DNA of 64,000 nucleotides from positions 1 through 64,000 of the forward strand of contig NZ_JACWFH010000026.1 in the NCBI RefSeq assembly GCF_019749255.1. The letters are read 5' to 3'. The translations under genes and the position numbers were made by a program. The notes beneath the pieces were generated by a model that saw nothing but the letters and a program-made list of their open reading frames with translations, had not been told where the DNA came from and ran no database searches. The stretch comes from Mesobacillus maritimus (GTDB taxonomy: Bacteria > Bacillota > Bacilli > Bacillales > Cytobacillaceae). Each line of letters begins with the position of its first letter. Positions within the stretch are counted from its first letter, which is position 1. Shown piece after piece: positions 61,899 through 64,000 of this stretch.

Positions 61899-63753
61899 AT
61901 TGGGCTTGAGATTAAATAAATTTGTAGTATCAAATAATAAAGAGACAAGAGAAATTGAGTTGAAGAATGGATTAAATATAATTTATGGACCAACGGATAC
62001 TGGAAAAACATACATTTATCAATGTATAAAATATCTTTTGGGATCAAATACCCTACCTAAAAAAATACCAGAAAATAGTGATTTCCATGATGCATATCTA
62101 GAGATAAAATCCTTATACTATAATTCAATTTTTACATTGAAAAGAACGTTTTCAAAGAATAAAATTAGCATTTATGACTGTCCATTTAGTGAAATAGAAA
62201 AGGACACAGAAAGTATTACAGTAAATACAAGAGGTTCCAAGAATTTAATTTCCACTAAACTTTTAGAGTTTAGTGGGATAAATCCGGATACAAAAATTAA
62301 AACTCATATAAGAGAGAATAAATATAGGAATATTGCAATAAGGGACTTATTGTACTTCTCTCTTGTGACAGAAATGGGTATTATCACCGATGACTCATTA
62401 ATTACTACTGGGCAATATACCTCGAAGACGGTTGAATTGAATTTATTTTACTATCTTATTTCTGCACAGCACACTTCTTATTTAACGTATTTATCGGATC
62501 AAAAATCTAGCAAGAAAAAGAAACAAGTACAGAATAAAGTAGAAGCTTCAAATATCTTAATTACTGAATTAATAGATGAAACAAAGCGAGAACTACTTAC
62601 TCTAGAAAAAATAAAATCTAATAATGAAGTTTCTTATTCAGAAGAGTTGCTATTTGTGACCTCTGAAATTGAAGAGCAAAGCAGTAAATTGAAAAGCACC
62701 TTTGAAAATATCGAAAAACTAAAAACTAGAAAAATGATGAATCGTGAGCTGCTTAAAAGATTTAAGTTACTAACAGAGCAGTTTAACTCTGATCTTCAAC
62801 GCTTAGAATTTATTTTAGAAGGTGGAGAGATAATTTCAAAATTGGCTATTGAAAACTGTCCTACCTGTGGTGGGAAATTAGTTTCAGATAGACACTCACG
62901 TCATAGAGATCCAGAAAGTATCCAAGATATTAATTCTGAGGTGCTTTTTGCTTCGTACAACGCTGAAAAGAAAAAAATACTACTTAATCTTAACGATTTA
63001 ACTATGACTATAAATAATTTGGAAAACGAAAATCATATTATAAACCATGATATTAGTATGCTTGAAAAAAGATATCATGATATAAAAGAGAGAATAGACG
63101 AGGAACTAAAACCGACAAGAACTTCATTGGAAAACAAAATAAATAGAGCAGTTGATGAAAAATTAATAAAAGAGAAAATTGGATATCTAAAACAAAAATT
63201 GTATAGATTTCAATTAGAAGTATCAGATTCTAACCAGATAGAAAATAACAAATCTGCTAATCAAAGTTCATCTAATAACATAAAATATTTAATAGATAAT
63301 CATTTGGATCAACTGTGTAAAATTATGAACTCTTATCTACTGGACATGAGTTTTCCTGATGTTAAACATGGAAATGAAAATGTTGAATTTGATTCAACGG
63401 CAAATGATTTTATTATAAATGGTAAAGCTAGATCTGTTTATGGAAAGGGCTATAGAGCCATCATTTATTCGGTATTTTTAGTAAGCTTTATGAAATTTTG
63501 CAGGGATAACAATCTTCCACATATAGGGTTTGTAGTGATTGATTCACCTTTAACTACTTACCAAGAAAAAGAAAATGAATTACCAGAAGAAAAAGTTCCG
63601 GAGGATTTAAAGGAAAGATTCATCAACACCCTATCAAATGAAAAAAATCTTCAAATAATAATTTTTGAAAATAAGTTTCAAATACCAACTATTGATATTA
63701 ATTGTATTGAATTTACAAGGGATAGAAATAGAGGGAGATATGGGTTTATGTAA
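61888..63753 (+). CDS. ABC-3C SMC/RecF-like ATPase (DUF3732-type)
   Basis: 621 residues. Walker A is GPTDTGKT at residues 34-41, followed by a coiled-coil arm (residues about 205-480) with CPTCGGKL at its middle, like the zinc hook of Rad50/SbcC. The C-terminal half has YGKGYRAIIYSVFLVSFMKF and FVVIDSPLTTYQEKENE (Walker B and D-loop region). This layout fits the ATPase of ABC-3C systems (DUF3732-like). It likely detects DNA features and activates the partner nuclease. Ends before a terminator that duplicates the one at 59896. Confidence 0.78.
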   Translation: MDSKLGLRLNKFVVSNNKETREIELKNGLNIIYGPTDTGKTYIYQCIKYLLGSNTLPKKIPENSDFHDAYLEIKSLYYNSIFTLKRTFSKNKISIYDCPFSEIEKDTESITVNTRGSKNLISTKLLEFSGINPDTKIKTHIRENKYRNIAIRDLLYFSLVTEMGIITDDSLITTGQYTSKTVELNLFYYLISAQHTSYLTYLSDQKSSKKKKQVQNKVEASNILITELIDETKRELLTLEKIKSNNEVSYSEELLFVTSEIEEQSSKLKSTFENIEKLKTRKMMNRELLKRFKLLTEQFNSDLQRLEFILEGGEIISKLAIENCPTCGGKLVSDRHSRHRDPESIQDINSEVLFASYNAEKKKILLNLNDLTMTINNLENENHIINHDISMLEKRYHDIKERIDEELKPTRTSLENKINRAVDEKLIKEKIGYLKQKLYRFQLEVSDSNQIENNKSANQSSSNNIKYLIDNHLDQLCKIMNSYLLDMSFPDVKHGNENVEFDSTANDFIINGKARSVYGKGYRAIIYSVFLVSFMKFCRDNNLPHIGFVVIDSPLTTYQEKENELPEEKVPEDLKERFINTLSNEKNLQIIIFENKFQIPTIDINCIEFTRDRNRGRYGFM

Positions 63754-63782
63754 ATAAGAAATTGTAACTTACATCGTAAAGG

Positions 63783-63817
63783 AGAGTGCGAAAATAGCCA
63801 TTATCGCACTCTTGTTT
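63783..63817 (+). terminator. Terminator after the ABC-3C cassette (repeat copy 2)
   Basis: AGAGTGCGA pairs with TCGCACTCT, followed by TGTTTG. It matches 59897-59927 at 29 of 31 positions. The remaining 180 bases to the window end hold no visible gene. Confidence 0.85.
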
Positions 63818-64000
63818 GATTACAGCGAAATGAATGCTGTATCCTGCTGATTCTATTCAGTAATGTTTATTTATCAATGATTATCTAGTTCTTAATGTGC
63901 ATTGACCAACAACTACTGAATCTACACTTTCTAATTGAAGGGAAAATGCTTTTTTTTTCTGTTTATAGTTTGATACACTTTTAACTGGATGATAAACAAA

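Noticed and set aside
1-64000. CRISPR arrays
   Set aside because: No series of regularly spaced identical repeats and no cas genes were seen.

Overview
The window comes from the chromosome of a low-GC, spore-forming Bacillaceae. Evidence: Bacillus-type ribosome binding sites throughout, a SpoVIF gene behind a SigK-like promoter, and the yjcD-yjcF-yjcG-yjcH gene order known from B. subtilis. Species cannot be fixed from sequence alone.

Layout. (1) 1-16.8 kb is host chromosome: an acyl-CoA metabolism cluster (acyl-CoA ligase, TetR regulator, hotdog thioesterase, APH-fold phosphotransferase, ComB-like phosphatase, SDR, enoyl-CoA hydratase/isomerase, MDR oxidoreductase); then spoVIF and yjcD-H; then a TAXI-type TRAP transporter (receptor lipoprotein, DUF1850 protein, fused permease); then a small WYL-like protein. 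(2) 17.0-29.4 kb is an integrated element of about 12.3 kb sitting in a tRNA-Val(GAC). It is bounded by a 26-bp direct repeat of the anticodon arm, with clusters of GACTT repeats just inside both ends that look like integrase arm sites. It encodes a tyrosine integrase, small phage-like proteins, an HNH nuclease, a HEPN-motif gene pair, two lipoproteins and several broken genes, and has a gene-poor 2-kb stretch. (3) 29.4-44 kb is a second, mosaic mobile region beginning at another tRNA-Val(GAC)-like gene. It has two complete integrases and one integrase stub, excisionase-like HTH proteins, a macrolide-resistance operon (Mef-like MFS pump plus MsrD-like ABC-F, each behind a leader peptide), a large tyrosine recombinase, an SPP1-like replication module (initiator, G39P-like loader, DnaB helicase) and a serine resolvase with a res-like site. 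(4) 44.5-63.8 kb is a defence island: BREX genes brxA-brxB-brxC-pglX-pglZ, a YaaC-family gene broken by one in-frame stop, an SNF2 helicase in place of BrxL, and a three-gene ABC-3C-type cassette (nuclease-fold protein, small middle component, SMC/DUF3732-like ATPase).

How the parts fit. The BREX genes and the helicase probably act together against phage. Their make-up mixes type 1 core genes with the BrxHII-type helicase of types 3 and 5, and no brxL is visible. The ABC-3C cassette lies between two nearly identical 31-nt terminator hairpins, as if slotted in as a unit. The resistance operon looks inducible by macrolides: its first leader peptide closely matches the ErmD leader and carries the R-L-R arrest motif.

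Most interesting items: the hybrid BREX locus with its YaaC lesion; the terminator-flanked ABC-3C cassette; the double leader-peptide control of mef/msr-like genes; the att sites with arm repeats and the unexplained right junction; and the HEPN pair with a one-base frameshift.
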